64,000 nucleotides of DNA from Holophagales bacterium UBA5704 (GCA_002420005.1 DIHE01000126.1:91522-155521); one strand, 5' to 3'; positions 34,824 to 44,509 are shown, counted from the stretch's first letter. Notes: a model not told the origin generated them from the sequence alone. Translations and numbers: made by a program.

Positions 34824-35531
34824 GTGACCGAATGTGCGAGCTGCCATACCTTGAATCCCGGGACGGAGCGGGCATGCCTGGCCTGTGGCACCGCCCTGCC
34901 GCGCTCCGGCCCGACCGGCTCGACGCCTCTGGGGCTGACGAGCTGCCCGGCGGGACACCCGATCGACCCCTCCTGGCGCATCTGCCCCTATTGTGAGCGC
35001 AGCGCCGCCACGGCAGGCCCTCCGGCCCCGGGCCGCGCAACCCGGCTGGATGGTGCGCCGCCGGCCGCCGCCGGTGCGGCGGCGACGCGGCTGGAGCCGG
35101 TGCTCCCGGCCGGCCGCCGAACCGTCCTCGAAGGGGCCTCTCCGGTGGTGCCGGGGGACGCTTTCGCCGCGCCGCCCACGGCGCCACCGGTGGCCCCGTC
35201 CGCCCGTCTGGTGGCGGTCCTCGCCGCGCCGGAGCTGGGCGGCGGATCGATCTTCCCGGTGCGGGCGGGGCGGACCACCCTGGGGGCCGGCCGGCAGAAC
35301 GACGTCGTGCTGGCCGGGGACACCGAAGCCTCCGGGGAGCATGCGGTCCTCCTCCACCGCGGCGACACCTTCCATCTGACCGACCGACTGTCGACCAATG
35401 GCACCTGGCACAACGGCCATGAGGTTCCGGCCAACGGCACCGTACAGCTCCAGGACCGTGACTGCATCCGGTGCGGCCGGACGGAGCTGATTTTCCTGAG
35501 CATCCCCAACCACCCCGGCAAGGAGGAATGA
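34824..35531 (+). CDS. FHA-domain protein with N-terminal zinc ribbons
   Basis: A 235-residue protein. The N-terminus carries CASC/CLACG and CPAGH/CPYC pairs (about residues 4-60) forming one or two zinc ribbons. A Pro/Ala-rich linker follows (about 65-125) with two TRLxxxxP-type threonine motifs that could be kinase targets, and then a C-terminal FHA domain (about 130-228; TLGAGRQNDVVL, TNGTWHNGHEV). The architecture resembles FHA substrates of PknB-like kinases, which bind phosphothreonine. GTG start at 34824 with AGGAGA at an eight-base spacing. The stop overlaps the next ATG (ATGA, 35528-35531). Confidence 0.84.
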   Translation: MTECASCHTLNPGTERACLACGTALPRSGPTGSTPLGLTSCPAGHPIDPSWRICPYCERSAATAGPPAPGRATRLDGAPPAAAGAAATRLEPVLPAGRRTVLEGASPVVPGDAFAAPPTAPPVAPSARLVAVLAAPELGGGSIFPVRAGRTTLGAGRQNDVVLAGDTEASGEHAVLLHRGDTFHLTDRLSTNGTWHNGHEVPANGTVQLQDRDCIRCGRTELIFLSIPNHPGKEE

Positions 35532-36934
35532 ACGTGTCCATGATTCTGACCATCCGCCATCTCGGCGGCTCGCTGGCGGGCAAAAGCCAGCGGGTCGCCC
35601 TGCAAGAGGGGCAGAGCGTGCGCCTCGGCCGCTCCCCGGAAAGCGAGATCAAGTTCACCGACACCGCGGACGACGGCGTGAGCTCGCTCCATGCGGAGCT
35701 CAGCCTGCAAGGCTCCCGCCTGTTCGTGGAAGACAAGCGCAGCTCCAACGGCACCTTCCTCAACGGCACCCTGTGCCCGCCTCTCCAGAAGGTCGCGGTG
35801 CCGGACGGTGCGCGCCTGCGCCTCGGCCGCCAGGGTCCGGAGATGCAGATGGCGGTCGCAACCGCAGAAACCGGCCCGGCCAAGGAGAGCATCGGCCGCG
35901 CCACCCTGCTGCGGGAGATCGACAAAGTCCGCCAGGAGGAGCGCGGCGTGGTGGCCGGCGAGATCGCCGAGACCCACCGGCGGTCGCGGCTCTGGCTCGG
36001 CGGCGGCCTGGGCCTGGTGCTTGTGCTGGCGGCCGCCGGGATCGGCGGTGCCGCCTGGTGGAGCCACCAGAAGTCCGAGCGGCTGGCGGCGGATCTCTCG
36101 CGGCAGAAAACGGAGCTCGACCAGGAGAAGAACCCCTGGCCGGCGGTCGAGGCCCGGGTCAGCCCTTCTGTGGTTTCGATCAAGTGCCGCTACCGGCTGC
36201 GCCGGCCGCTCCCGGTGAACGAGGATCAGGCCATGGTCGTCGAAGATCTCTGGGGAGGCGGTGGTGGCTCGGGCGTCCTGATCAAACCGGGGCTCATCCT
36301 CACCGCGCTGCACGTGGTGGAGCCCTGGAAGTTCGTCCTGCCCGGCTGGGAGGGCGTGGTCGAGAGATTCGCCGTCCGGCCCGAATATGACGTCCTGGAG
36401 GTCCAGTTCCCCGGCCAGCAGCCGCTCAAGGCTTCGGTGGTCGCGGTGTCGGCCGAGCATGACCTGGCGATCCTCCAGGTACAGCAGACGGGCGCTTCGG
36501 CCGTGCCTCTGGGCCAGACCAATGCCGAGGTCAAGGTGACCGACGAGATCGCCGTCCTCGGCTATCCCGGAAACCTCGGCCAGTACCAGGTCCAGGTCCA
36601 GAACGTCACCGGCTTCGGCGAAGCGACGCGCGCGATCACCGAGGTCACCCCGAGCTTCATCCAGGGAACCGTGGCCCAGCCGCTGACCGCCTCCGGCGAA
36701 GGCTCCCACCATCTGGTGTTCACCGCCGCCATCGAGCCCGGCAACAGCGGCGGCCCGGTGGTCAACCGGCAGGGCCAGGTGATCGGGATCGTCTCTTTCC
36801 AGTTCGACCGCACGGGTCCGCCGATCACCATCCTCGGCGAAGAGATCCCGACGCAGCTGCCGGCCCAGGCGGGCAGCCGCGCCGTGAGCCCCGACGACAT
36901 TCAATCGTTCCTGCGCCAGCACGGGTTCGCCTGA
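35528..36934 (+). CDS. FHA - transmembrane - trypsin-like protease fusion
   Basis: A 468-residue protein. An N-terminal cytoplasmic FHA domain (about residues 25-110; RLGRSPESEIKF, SSNGTFLNGT), a single transmembrane helix (about 158-180), a short coiled coil, then a periplasmic trypsin-fold domain (about 215-440). The catalytic triad is intact: LILTALHVV (His), AEHDLAILQV (Asp), EPGNSGGPVV (Ser), in HtrA/DegP style but without a PDZ domain. The layout would let phosphothreonine binding inside the cell control a protease outside. The start overlaps the upstream stop by four bases (GGAGG just upstream). Confidence 0.87.
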   Translation: MNVSMILTIRHLGGSLAGKSQRVALQEGQSVRLGRSPESEIKFTDTADDGVSSLHAELSLQGSRLFVEDKRSSNGTFLNGTLCPPLQKVAVPDGARLRLGRQGPEMQMAVATAETGPAKESIGRATLLREIDKVRQEERGVVAGEIAETHRRSRLWLGGGLGLVLVLAAAGIGGAAWWSHQKSERLAADLSRQKTELDQEKNPWPAVEARVSPSVVSIKCRYRLRRPLPVNEDQAMVVEDLWGGGGGSGVLIKPGLILTALHVVEPWKFVLPGWEGVVERFAVRPEYDVLEVQFPGQQPLKASVVAVSAEHDLAILQVQQTGASAVPLGQTNAEVKVTDEIAVLGYPGNLGQYQVQVQNVTGFGEATRAITEVTPSFIQGTVAQPLTASGEGSHHLVFTAAIEPGNSGGPVVNRQGQVIGIVSFQFDRTGPPITILGEEIPTQLPAQAGSRAVSPDDIQSFLRQHGFA

Positions 36935-36953
36935 GCCCGTGAGGAGACGTGCC

Positions 36954-37643
36954 ATGCGAGCAAGCCGATCCCTTCGCTGCCTCCTTCTCCTCGGGCTCTT
37001 CGCCGGCGGGCTCCTCGCCCAGGCGCCACCACCGGCGGAGCCGGTCGTCGACGAGCCGTTGACCCTGGAGGCCCCTCCGGTCGAGCCCGAGCCGCCCATC
37101 GACGGGGCGCCGGCCGAGGAGCCGCCGGTCCCCGCGGAGCCCTGGCCGGACGAGCCCGTTCCCGATTCGGCTGCCGGGGTGGCCGAACCTCCGCCGGTCG
37201 ATCCGATGGACGTGCCGGTGGATGCACTGGACCTGCCGGCCGAAGCCCCTGCGGCGATCCCGCCGCCGCAGGCTCCCCCCTCCGCCCCCGCCGCCCCGGG
37301 AACGGGCCGGCCGGCGAAGGCCCCGGGAGAGACCTTCCGGGTCCGGCTCGCCGAAGCGGGCAAGGGATTCCGTGCCGGGATCGTCGGCCAGCTCCGGGTG
37401 AGCGCCGTCGGGCTGGCCTTCACCCGGGACGGACAGAGCCGGGCCGACTGGTCGATCGCCTGGAAGGACCTGGAGGCGGCGCGCAAGGAGAAAGGCCTGT
37501 GGGACGCACCCTTCGTGCTGGGCCTCATCGGCCGCGACGGAAGCCGCCGGTTTCTCGCCCGGCTCGACAAGAGCGGGCGGTATCTCGACGGCGCTCCGCT
37601 CCTCGCGGCCATCGTCCGCACCGGAGGGGCGCGGCTCAAGTGA
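36954..37643 (+). CDS. Exported proline/glutamate-rich protein with a small C-terminal domain
   Basis: A 229-residue protein with a signal peptide (about residues 1-22), then about 100 residues of Pro/Glu/Ala-rich low-complexity sequence that could span the periplasm or cell wall, then a folded domain (about 125-229) of mixed strands starting near TFRVRLAEAGKG. Not a family I recognise. It lies 19 bases after the protease gene and 27 before the kinase gene, so it belongs to the cassette. The ATG at 36954 has GAGGAG seven bases upstream; GTG at 36939 is an alternative. It may be a substrate or adaptor of the membrane protease; that is inference. Confidence 0.68.
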   Translation: MRASRSLRCLLLLGLFAGGLLAQAPPPAEPVVDEPLTLEAPPVEPEPPIDGAPAEEPPVPAEPWPDEPVPDSAAGVAEPPPVDPMDVPVDALDLPAEAPAAIPPPQAPPSAPAAPGTGRPAKAPGETFRVRLAEAGKGFRAGIVGQLRVSAVGLAFTRDGQSRADWSIAWKDLEAARKEKGLWDAPFVLGLIGRDGSRRFLARLDKSGRYLDGAPLLAAIVRTGGARLK

Positions 37644-37670
37644 CGGCCTGAGGACCACCCGGGAGGAGCC

Positions 37671-39338
37671 ATGAGAGAGCACATCGGACATTACCGGATC
37701 GAGGCCGAGCTGGGGCGGGGCGGCATGGGCGTCGTGTACCGCGGCGTCCACGAGCACCTGGGGCGGGAGGTCGCCATCAAGGCCCTGACCCCTGAGCTGA
37801 CCCGCCAGCCGGAGTTCAAGGACCGGTTCTTCGCCGAGGCCAGGACCCAGGCCCGGCTGCAGCATCCCCACCTCGTGGCGGTCTACGACCTGCTGGCCGA
37901 GGCGGGCGAGTATTTCATCGTGATGGAGCTGGTCACCGGCATCGGCCTCGACGACCTCCTGCGGGGCCGGGCGGGTCGCCTGGAGCTGGCCGAAGCCCTG
38001 GGGATCTTCAGCCAGATGCTCTCCGCCCTCGACTACGCCCATTCGGAAGGCGTGATCCACCGGGACATCAAGCCTTCCAACGTGCTGATCACCGCGGACG
38101 GCCGGGCGAAGCTGACCGACTTCGGCATCGCGCTGCTGGTGGGAGACAAACGCCTGACCGCCTCCCAGTCGACGATCGGCACCCCGACCTACATGTCCCC
38201 CGAGCAGATCTTGCGGCCCCGGTCGCTGGATCACCGCACCGACATCTACAGCGCCGCGGTCGTGTTCTTCGAGATGCTGACCGGAAGCCCGCCGTTCGAC
38301 GGGGAGACGGAGTACGGGATCAAGAAGCTGCACGTCGAAGCGGCTCCGCCGGACCTGGCCCGCCTGCGCGCCGATCTGCCGCCGGGGATCGCCGAAGCGG
38401 TCGCCCTCGCCTTACGCAAGAATCCGGACGACCGGCCGCCGAGCGCCGGAGCCTTCCTGCGGGCGCTTCTCGCCGCCTCGCCGGAGGAGGCAGCGCCCGC
38501 CGTCGCCACCCTCTCCCCGCGGCCGGTGCCGGGTCTCGGTGCGCCGACGGCCGTATCCGGCGGGCCCCGGCCGGCTGCGCGGCCGGCCTTCGGCCGGTTC
38601 CTGGCCGAGAACCGCCGGCTCCTCCTGGGAGCCGCGGGGCTCCTCGCCGCCACCCTCGGCGCGGCGTTGGTCCTGATGCGCCCAACGGACCAGAGCACCG
38701 TGCCGGCGCTCGCCGCCCTCCATTCCGACCCGGCACCTTCCCAGCCGCCGGCCCCGGCGCTGCAACCCCCGCCTGCGGAGCCGATCGCGGCCCCTCCTGC
38801 GCCCCGCCCGGCCCCGACTCCGGTCAAGCCCCGGAGCACCCCGCGCCCCCGCACCGCCGAGCCCGTCCCCGCCCAAGAGGCACCCGCCGCACCTCCCCAG
38901 GTCGCGGAAACCCAGGCTGAGCCCTCTGCACCGGCCCCGGTGCCGGCGGAGTCCGGCGCGGCCCTCGACGCCCGCCTGGACGAGCTGAGCCCGGTGGCGG
39001 ATCGCTTGGAGGACCTGAGCAAGAAGACCTGGCGAGCCTACGAGCGGGCGCGTCTCCAGACGGCGCTCGGCCCCGGGCTGGCCTCCTTCCGCGACGCAAC
39101 CGCCGCCCTGCGCAAGGAGCTCCGCGCCGTCCGGGGGACCGGGATCTTCGGCGCGTTGCGCCGGCGGGGCCGTGAGACCGACACCCGGACCTTGGAGAGC
39201 AGAGCCAGCGACGTGCTGCGCCGAGGCGGTGACGTCGAGAGCCTGCTCACCGACGACCCCGGACGAGCGGAGATCGAAAGCTCGTGGCGCGAGGTCCGGC
39301 GGGAGCTGCAGCGACTGGAGACGTTCTTTCTGCGCTAG
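37671..39338 (+). CDS. PknB-like serine/threonine protein kinase with C-terminal helical tail
   Basis: A 555-residue Hanks-type kinase. Glycine loop LGRGGMGVVY, Lys37, Glu56, catalytic HRDIKPSN (130-137), DFG (150-152) and SPE (176-178) are all intact. A transmembrane helix lies at about 323-340, and then a long Pro/Ala-rich segment (350-430) and a helical C-terminal domain that would be extracytoplasmic. There are no PASTA repeats. With the PP2C phosphatase and the two FHA proteins it forms a kinase-phosphatase-reader set, likely autophosphorylating on the SQSTIGTPTYM activation loop. It is the last gene of the cassette; a hairpin follows at 39448-39479. Confidence 0.93.
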   Translation: MREHIGHYRIEAELGRGGMGVVYRGVHEHLGREVAIKALTPELTRQPEFKDRFFAEARTQARLQHPHLVAVYDLLAEAGEYFIVMELVTGIGLDDLLRGRAGRLELAEALGIFSQMLSALDYAHSEGVIHRDIKPSNVLITADGRAKLTDFGIALLVGDKRLTASQSTIGTPTYMSPEQILRPRSLDHRTDIYSAAVVFFEMLTGSPPFDGETEYGIKKLHVEAAPPDLARLRADLPPGIAEAVALALRKNPDDRPPSAGAFLRALLAASPEEAAPAVATLSPRPVPGLGAPTAVSGGPRPAARPAFGRFLAENRRLLLGAAGLLAATLGAALVLMRPTDQSTVPALAALHSDPAPSQPPAPALQPPPAEPIAAPPAPRPAPTPVKPRSTPRPRTAEPVPAQEAPAAPPQVAETQAEPSAPAPVPAESGAALDARLDELSPVADRLEDLSKKTWRAYERARLQTALGPGLASFRDATAALRKELRAVRGTGIFGALRRRGRETDTRTLESRASDVLRRGGDVESLLTDDPGRAEIESSWREVRRELQRLETFFLR

Positions 39339-39447
39339 TCGAGTTCTTTGTTGCGTCCATGGAAGGGGGTGCTCCGCACCGGTTTGGCCGCCGCCGTCCC
39401 TGCGCAGGAGGTGACGGAGGCTCCGTCTCTGGTCCAGGAGCTCCGCC

Positions 39448-39479
39448 GAGGCCCCGGGGGAGAGAACCTCTCGGGCCTC
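39448..39479 (+). terminator. Bulged hairpin downstream of the kinase gene, possible terminator
   Basis: GAGGCCC (39448-39454) pairs with GGGCCTC (39473-39479); inside it GGAGAG (39459-39464) pairs with CCTCTC (39467-39472), with a four-base bulge on the left arm. There is no T-tract. A second small hairpin (GACGGA/TCCGTC, 39413-39427) precedes it. The rest of the 39339-39621 gap shows no ORF. Confidence 0.35.
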
Positions 39480-39621
39480 TCCTGAGCCGGGCAACTTTCT
39501 CCCCGCTTCCACGTATCCAGACAGGCGCTGCGCCCGCTCGTGGAATCGGCTATCCTGGAAGGCGGGCCGGGCCTCCGAGCCACCGTTCGCTGCCAAACAC
39601 GCATCCCATGAGGAGGACTAC

Positions 39622-40374
39622 ATGATTCGCAAGACTCTGGCCGGCCTGGTGATGGCCGGCTTGGTGAGCACCATCGCCTGGGGACAGACCGCCGACGAGC
39701 TGATCGAGAAGAACATCGAGGCCAAGGGAGGCCGCGAGAAGATCCAGGCCATCAAGACCGCGCGCATGACCGGCACGATGACGCTGGGGATGGGGATGGA
39801 GGCGCCGATGACCATGGAGATGGCCCGCCCCAACAAGGTCCGGCTGGAGTTCGTCTTCCAGGGCATGACCGGGGTCCAGACCTACGATGGCAAGGACGGC
39901 TGGATGCTGATGCCGTTCCTGGGCAAGACCGATCCCGAGGCGATCACCGGCAAGCAGCTCGAACAGCTCCAGGAACAGGCCGACATGGATGGCCTGCTGG
40001 TGGACTACAAGGCCAAGGGCCATCAGGTCGAATTCGCCGGCAAGGAGGACCTGGAGGGGACTCCCACCTACAAGCTCAAGATCACCAAGAAGAACGGGGA
40101 TGTCGGCTACTACTGGCTCGATGCCGAGACCTACCTGGAGCTCAAGGCCTCCGGCAAGACCAGCATCAACGGCCAGGAGGTCGAGGGGGAGGCCTGGTTC
40201 GGCGACTTCAAGGAGACCGGCGGCGTGCTGTTCCCTCACTCGATCGAGAACAAGGCGGCCGGCGCGCCGGGCGGCATGACGATCTCGATCGAGAAGATCG
40301 AGGTCAATCCGGAGCTGGCCGAGGCGCGCTTCGGCAAGCCGGAGCCGGCCGCGGCGCCTGCGCCCAAGCCCTGA
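39622..40374 (+). CDS. Exported LolA/MucB-like outer-membrane lipoprotein-sorting-type protein
   Basis: A 250-residue exported protein. Signal peptide about residues 1-22 (ending AWGQT). The mature part is a half-open beta-barrel pattern typical of the LolA/LppX/RseB superfamily: LIEKNIEAKGGREKIQAIKT, then alternating amphipathic strands with many Met residues around 53-70. A Pro/Ala tail ends the protein. Such proteins carry lipids or lipid-anchored cargo across the periplasm. The AGGAGG ribosome-binding site is close to the ATG. It precedes the sortilin-like gene by 82 bases, possibly co-transcribed. Confidence 0.75.
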   Translation: MIRKTLAGLVMAGLVSTIAWGQTADELIEKNIEAKGGREKIQAIKTARMTGTMTLGMGMEAPMTMEMARPNKVRLEFVFQGMTGVQTYDGKDGWMLMPFLGKTDPEAITGKQLEQLQEQADMDGLLVDYKAKGHQVEFAGKEDLEGTPTYKLKITKKNGDVGYYWLDAETYLELKASGKTSINGQEVEGEAWFGDFKETGGVLFPHSIENKAAGAPGGMTISIEKIEVNPELAEARFGKPEPAAAPAPKP

Positions 40375-40456
40375 CGGTTGTTCCGGGAGGCTCCCGCGTG
40401 CGGAGGGCCTCCCTCTCTCCCTTCGGTCGTCCTTCATGTCCAGAGAGGAAACGTGT

Positions 40457-43400
40457 ATGAGGCCCATCCCTCGGAGCTTCCTAGGCCTGGCCACCGGACT
40501 GGCGCTCGCCGCGAGCGTACCGGCCGCCGCCCAGGTCGAGATCGACTCGTCCACCTTCGGCGGGCTTGAAGCCCGCTCCATCGGTCCCGCGGTCATGAGC
40601 GGCCGCATCGCCGCCATCGACGGCGTGGCGAAGGATCCCCTCACCTTCTATGTCGGCGCGGCCGGCGGTGGCGTCTGGAAATCCACCGACGGTGGCACCA
40701 CGTTCAAGTCGGTCTTCGAGGACCACGCGCAGTCGATCGGTGCCGTCCGGATCGATCCGCGCCAGCCCAGGAACGTCTGGGTGGGTACCGGCGAGTCGTG
40801 GACGCGCAACAGCGTCTCGATCGGCGACGGGGTCTACCGCAGCACGGACGGCGGCGAGACCTGGACCCATCTGGGACTCGAAAAGACCGAGCGCATCGCC
40901 CGCATCCAGGTCAGCTCGGCGAGCTCCGACACCGCCTGGGTGTGTGCCACCGGCCCGCTGTGGAGCGCCGGTGAGGACCGCGGTGTCTACAAGACCACGG
41001 ACGGCGGCAAGACCTGGAAGCGCGTCCTCTATGTCGATGCGGACACCGGCTGCTCCGATCTCGACATCGATCCGCAGGAGCCGAAGATCCTCTATGCCGG
41101 CTTCTGGACCTTCCGCCGCGGCCCGAGCGAGTTCCGCTCCGGCGGCAAAGGCAGCAGCCTTTGGAAGAGCACGGACGGCGGCGAGACCTGGCGCAAGATC
41201 GAGAAGGGGCTGCCGGCCGGTGACAAAGGGCGGATCGCCCTCGCCGTGGCGCCGTCGCGCACCAGTGTGGTCTATGCCTTGGTGGAGTCCAAGGACACCG
41301 CCCTCTATCGCTCCGAGGATCTCGGGGAGAGCTGGGAGCGGGTCAACAGCTCGTTCAACGTGCAGGCGCGGCCGTTCTACTTCGCCCACGTGGTGGTCGA
41401 TCCCACCGATCACAACCGGGTCTACAAGCCGGGTCTGACTCTCACGATGAGCGAGGACGGCGGGCGCAACTTCAACAGCTCGATGATCCCCAGCTTCGCC
41501 GGGCCGCACGCCGATCATCACGCGCTGTGGATCAATCCCCACAACCCGTACGAGATGATCCTCGGCACGGACGGCGGCGCCTATATCAGCCAGGACCGCG
41601 GCAACCGCTGGCGGCACGTGAAGTCGCTGCCGATCTCGCAGTTCTACCGGGTGAGCGCCGACATGGCCTACCCCTACAACGTCCAAGGCGGCCTCCAGGA
41701 CAACGGGTCCTGGCGCGGCCCTTCGCGCGGCAGCCGGGGGATCCAGAACCGCGACTGGCAGAACATCGGCACGGGTGATGGTTTCTATGCCTTCCGCGAC
41801 CCGCTCGACGAGGACCTGGTCTACTCCGAATACCAGGGCGGCCAGGTTTCGCGCCTGCGCCTGTCCACCGGGGAGAGCCGCGACATCAAGCCGCTGGAAG
41901 CCGCGGGGGATCCGCCCTACCGGTTCAACTGGAACACGCCGATCCACCTGAGCCCGAACGATCCGGGGACGATGTACATCGGCGCCCAGTTCCTCTTCCG
42001 TACGCGGGACCGCGGCGAGTCCTGGGAGAAGATCTCGCCGGACCTCTCGACCAACAACCCGGCGTTGCAGCGCCAGCTCCAGTCCGGCGGCCTGACGGTG
42101 GACAACTCGGATGCCGAGAATCACACCACGATCTATGCGATCAGCGAGTCGCCGAAGAATCGCGACGTGATCTGGGCCGGCACGGACGACGGCAATCTCC
42201 AGGTGACGCGCGACGGCGGCAAGACCTGGACGAACGTGGCGGCGAACCTGGCCGGTGTCCCGAAAGGCACCTGGGTCTCCAGTGTCGACGCCAGCCCGCA
42301 CGACGAAGCGACGGCCTTCGCCACCCTCGACGGACACACCCGCGGAGACATGAAGACCTACGTCTTCAAGACCACCGACTTCGGCAAGACCTGGACGGCT
42401 CTCGCCACCACGGCGACCGAGGGCTACGCGCACATCGTCCGCCAGGACCCCGAGCATCCCGGCCTGCTCTTCCTGGGCACCGAGCTCGGCCTGTTCATCT
42501 CGGTCGATGGCGGCGTGCGCTGGGCGCGGTTCACCGGCGGTTTCCCGGACAAGGTGGCGGTGCGCGACCTCGCCCTCCATCCCCGCGACCACGACCTGGT
42601 GATCGCCACACACGGCCGCGGCATCTACATCGTGGACGACATCTCGCCGCTGCGCCATCTCACCGCGGAGGTGATGGAGCAGGAGGTCGCGTTCCTGCCG
42701 TCGCGCCCGGCGGTGATGATCATCCCCAATTCGATCCAGGATTTCCCGGGGGATGACGAGTTCGTCGGCACCAATCCGGACGAGTCCGCCACGATCACCT
42801 ACTGGCTCAAGAAGCGCCACCTGATCGGCGACCTCAAGCTGGAGGTCTATGACAGCCAGGGCACCCTGGTGGCCACCCTGCCGGGCGGCAAGCGCAAGGG
42901 CATCAACCGGGTCGCCTGGCCGATGCGCCTCGCGGCGCCCACCATGCCCGGCGGCAACTCCGTGATCCTGACGGGCAACGCCTTCTTCGGGCCGCGCTCG
43001 CCGCTCGGCACGTATGCGGTGAAGCTGATCAAGGGAAACCAGACCTTGCAGAGCCAGGTCATGCTGGTTCCCGATCCGCGGTCGACCCATACCGCCGAGG
43101 ACCGGGCGTTGCAGAACCAGACGGTGATGACCCTCTACCGCCTGTTCGAGCGGCTCGCCTGGGCGGATGCCGCCGCCGTCGGCGTCCGCGACGAGCTGCG
43201 GCAGCGCGCGGCGGGCCTGCCCAGGGGGGACAAGCTGCGGGCGCCGATCGACAAGCTGGCGGGGGACCTGGATCGCTTCCATGCCGAGCTGGTGGCCACC
43301 GGCGAAGGCGGCTGGATGTCCGGCGAGGAGCAGCTGCGCGAGCGCCTCGGCGGTGTCTACGGCGGAGTCAACGACTATGACGGCCGCCCGACGCAGTCGC

Positions 43401-43561
43401 AGCTCGACAAGACGAAAGGCCTGGTGGAGGAGCTCGATCAAGTCGCCGCACGGCTCGCAGCGGTCGAGAAGGGCGAGCTGGCCGCGATCAACCGGACGCT
43501 CACCGCACGCGGGCTCGCGCCGGTGAAGCTGCCGTCGTTCGAGGAGTGGAAGAAGAAGTAG
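40457..43561 (+). CDS. Secreted sortilin-like (VPS10/BNR) beta-propeller protein
   Basis: A 1034-residue exported protein with a signal peptide of about 25 residues and about ten BNR/Asp-box motifs (KSTDGGTTF, STDGGETWTHLG, TTDGGKTW, SEDGG and variants) spread across residues 60-720, forming a large double propeller like VPS10/sortilin domains and xyloglucanase-type glycoside hydrolases. The last 300 residues carry a beta-domain and a helical C-terminus. No hydrolase catalytic pair can be assigned with confidence. It is paralogous to the protein at 54.0-57.3 kb; both share SGRxxA and LQDNGSWRGPS motifs. ATG 40457 is preferred over 40436 because of GAGGAA upstream. Confidence 0.82.
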   Translation: MRPIPRSFLGLATGLALAASVPAAAQVEIDSSTFGGLEARSIGPAVMSGRIAAIDGVAKDPLTFYVGAAGGGVWKSTDGGTTFKSVFEDHAQSIGAVRIDPRQPRNVWVGTGESWTRNSVSIGDGVYRSTDGGETWTHLGLEKTERIARIQVSSASSDTAWVCATGPLWSAGEDRGVYKTTDGGKTWKRVLYVDADTGCSDLDIDPQEPKILYAGFWTFRRGPSEFRSGGKGSSLWKSTDGGETWRKIEKGLPAGDKGRIALAVAPSRTSVVYALVESKDTALYRSEDLGESWERVNSSFNVQARPFYFAHVVVDPTDHNRVYKPGLTLTMSEDGGRNFNSSMIPSFAGPHADHHALWINPHNPYEMILGTDGGAYISQDRGNRWRHVKSLPISQFYRVSADMAYPYNVQGGLQDNGSWRGPSRGSRGIQNRDWQNIGTGDGFYAFRDPLDEDLVYSEYQGGQVSRLRLSTGESRDIKPLEAAGDPPYRFNWNTPIHLSPNDPGTMYIGAQFLFRTRDRGESWEKISPDLSTNNPALQRQLQSGGLTVDNSDAENHTTIYAISESPKNRDVIWAGTDDGNLQVTRDGGKTWTNVAANLAGVPKGTWVSSVDASPHDEATAFATLDGHTRGDMKTYVFKTTDFGKTWTALATTATEGYAHIVRQDPEHPGLLFLGTELGLFISVDGGVRWARFTGGFPDKVAVRDLALHPRDHDLVIATHGRGIYIVDDISPLRHLTAEVMEQEVAFLPSRPAVMIIPNSIQDFPGDDEFVGTNPDESATITYWLKKRHLIGDLKLEVYDSQGTLVATLPGGKRKGINRVAWPMRLAAPTMPGGNSVILTGNAFFGPRSPLGTYAVKLIKGNQTLQSQVMLVPDPRSTHTAEDRALQNQTVMTLYRLFERLAWADAAAVGVRDELRQRAAGLPRGDKLRAPIDKLAGDLDRFHAELVATGEGGWMSGEEQLRERLGGVYGGVNDYDGRPTQSQLDKTKGLVEELDQVAARLAAVEKGELAAINRTLTARGLAPVKLPSFEEWKKK

Positions 43562-43582
43562 GCTCGATCCGAGGTCGACGAC

Positions 43583-44479
43583 ATGGCGGGGTTCGATGCA
43601 GCACGGCGGGCGGCTCTGGTGTCCGACCTGCTCGCCCTCGTCGGCGGCCGGCCGGCGGACCTGCTCCCGTTCGAGCCGGTGCGCCGGAGCCTCCAACTGC
43701 GCCATCTCGTCGACCGCGGCCTGCACCAGGTCCCTCTCGACCGCATCGTCGGCAGCCTCGACCGGGCCGGCGAGTTCAACCGGGTCTTCCTCCCCCGGGA
43801 GGAAGCGCTGCGCGAGCGCTGGGAGGAGATCAAGGAACTGGCGGAAGGCCCCCGTGGCTTTCCGCCGGTCGAGCTCTATCAGGTCGGCCAGGTCTATTTC
43901 GTGGTCGACGGCCACCACCGCATCTCCGTCGCCCGTTCCCTCGACGCCCCTTCGATCGAGGCACACGTCCTCGAATTCCTCACCCCCCTCCCCCTGGGAC
44001 CGGAAGACGCGCTCGACGACGTCCTCCGGCAGCACGGCCGGGCCGAATTTCTCGACCTGACCGGCCTGGTCCCGGAGACCCCGGGCGACTATCGCGTCAG
44101 CGGGCCGGACGGCTACCGCCGTTTGCTCGACCACATCCGCGTCCATGGATACTACCGGGGGATCGAAGAAGGCCGTGACGTCCCCTGGGACGAGGAGGTC
44201 GCCTCCTGGCGGGACACGGTCTACCGGCCGATGCGGGAGACGATCCGACGGAGCGGTCTCCTGGAGGAATTTCCCCATCGCACCGAGACCGACGTCTACC
44301 TCTTTTTCATGGATCACCTCCACCACCTGCGGCAGGTTTACGGCGACCCCCATCTCTCCCCGGATGCCGCGGTCGAGGACTTTGAAGAGCTGCAGAGACA
44401 GGCGCGGAAGACCCGGCGGCGGCGGCGCATGCGGCGCTGGTTCTCCGGCGGCCGGTCGGACCCGGACGCTGCGGGATAG
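43583..44479 (+). CDS. ParB/sulfiredoxin-fold domain protein
   Basis: A 298-residue soluble protein. The core signature VELYQVGQVYFVVDGHHRIS (about residues 98-117) followed by VARSLDAPSIEAHV is the ParB/Srx nucleotide-binding fold also seen in stand-alone regulators. The N-terminal region and the helical C-terminal half (about 150-298), ending in a run of Arg/Lys, are not assigned. No HTH is evident, so a chromosome-partition role is unlikely; it is better seen as a ParB-fold protein of unknown function. It lies 21 bases after the sortilin-like gene on the same strand. Confidence 0.72.
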   Translation: MAGFDAARRAALVSDLLALVGGRPADLLPFEPVRRSLQLRHLVDRGLHQVPLDRIVGSLDRAGEFNRVFLPREEALRERWEEIKELAEGPRGFPPVELYQVGQVYFVVDGHHRISVARSLDAPSIEAHVLEFLTPLPLGPEDALDDVLRQHGRAEFLDLTGLVPETPGDYRVSGPDGYRRLLDHIRVHGYYRGIEEGRDVPWDEEVASWRDTVYRPMRETIRRSGLLEEFPHRTETDVYLFFMDHLHHLRQVYGDPHLSPDAAVEDFEELQRQARKTRRRRRMRRWFSGGRSDPDAAG

Positions 44480-44509
44480 GATCGATTCTCGACGAGAGGA
44501 GGGAGCCGC

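Noticed and set aside
34819..34827. Minimal ORF ATG-AAG-TGA before the FHA gene as a regulatory start-stop
   Set aside because: The spacing of the AGGAGA element fits the GTG at 34824 better, so the ATG is probably incidental.
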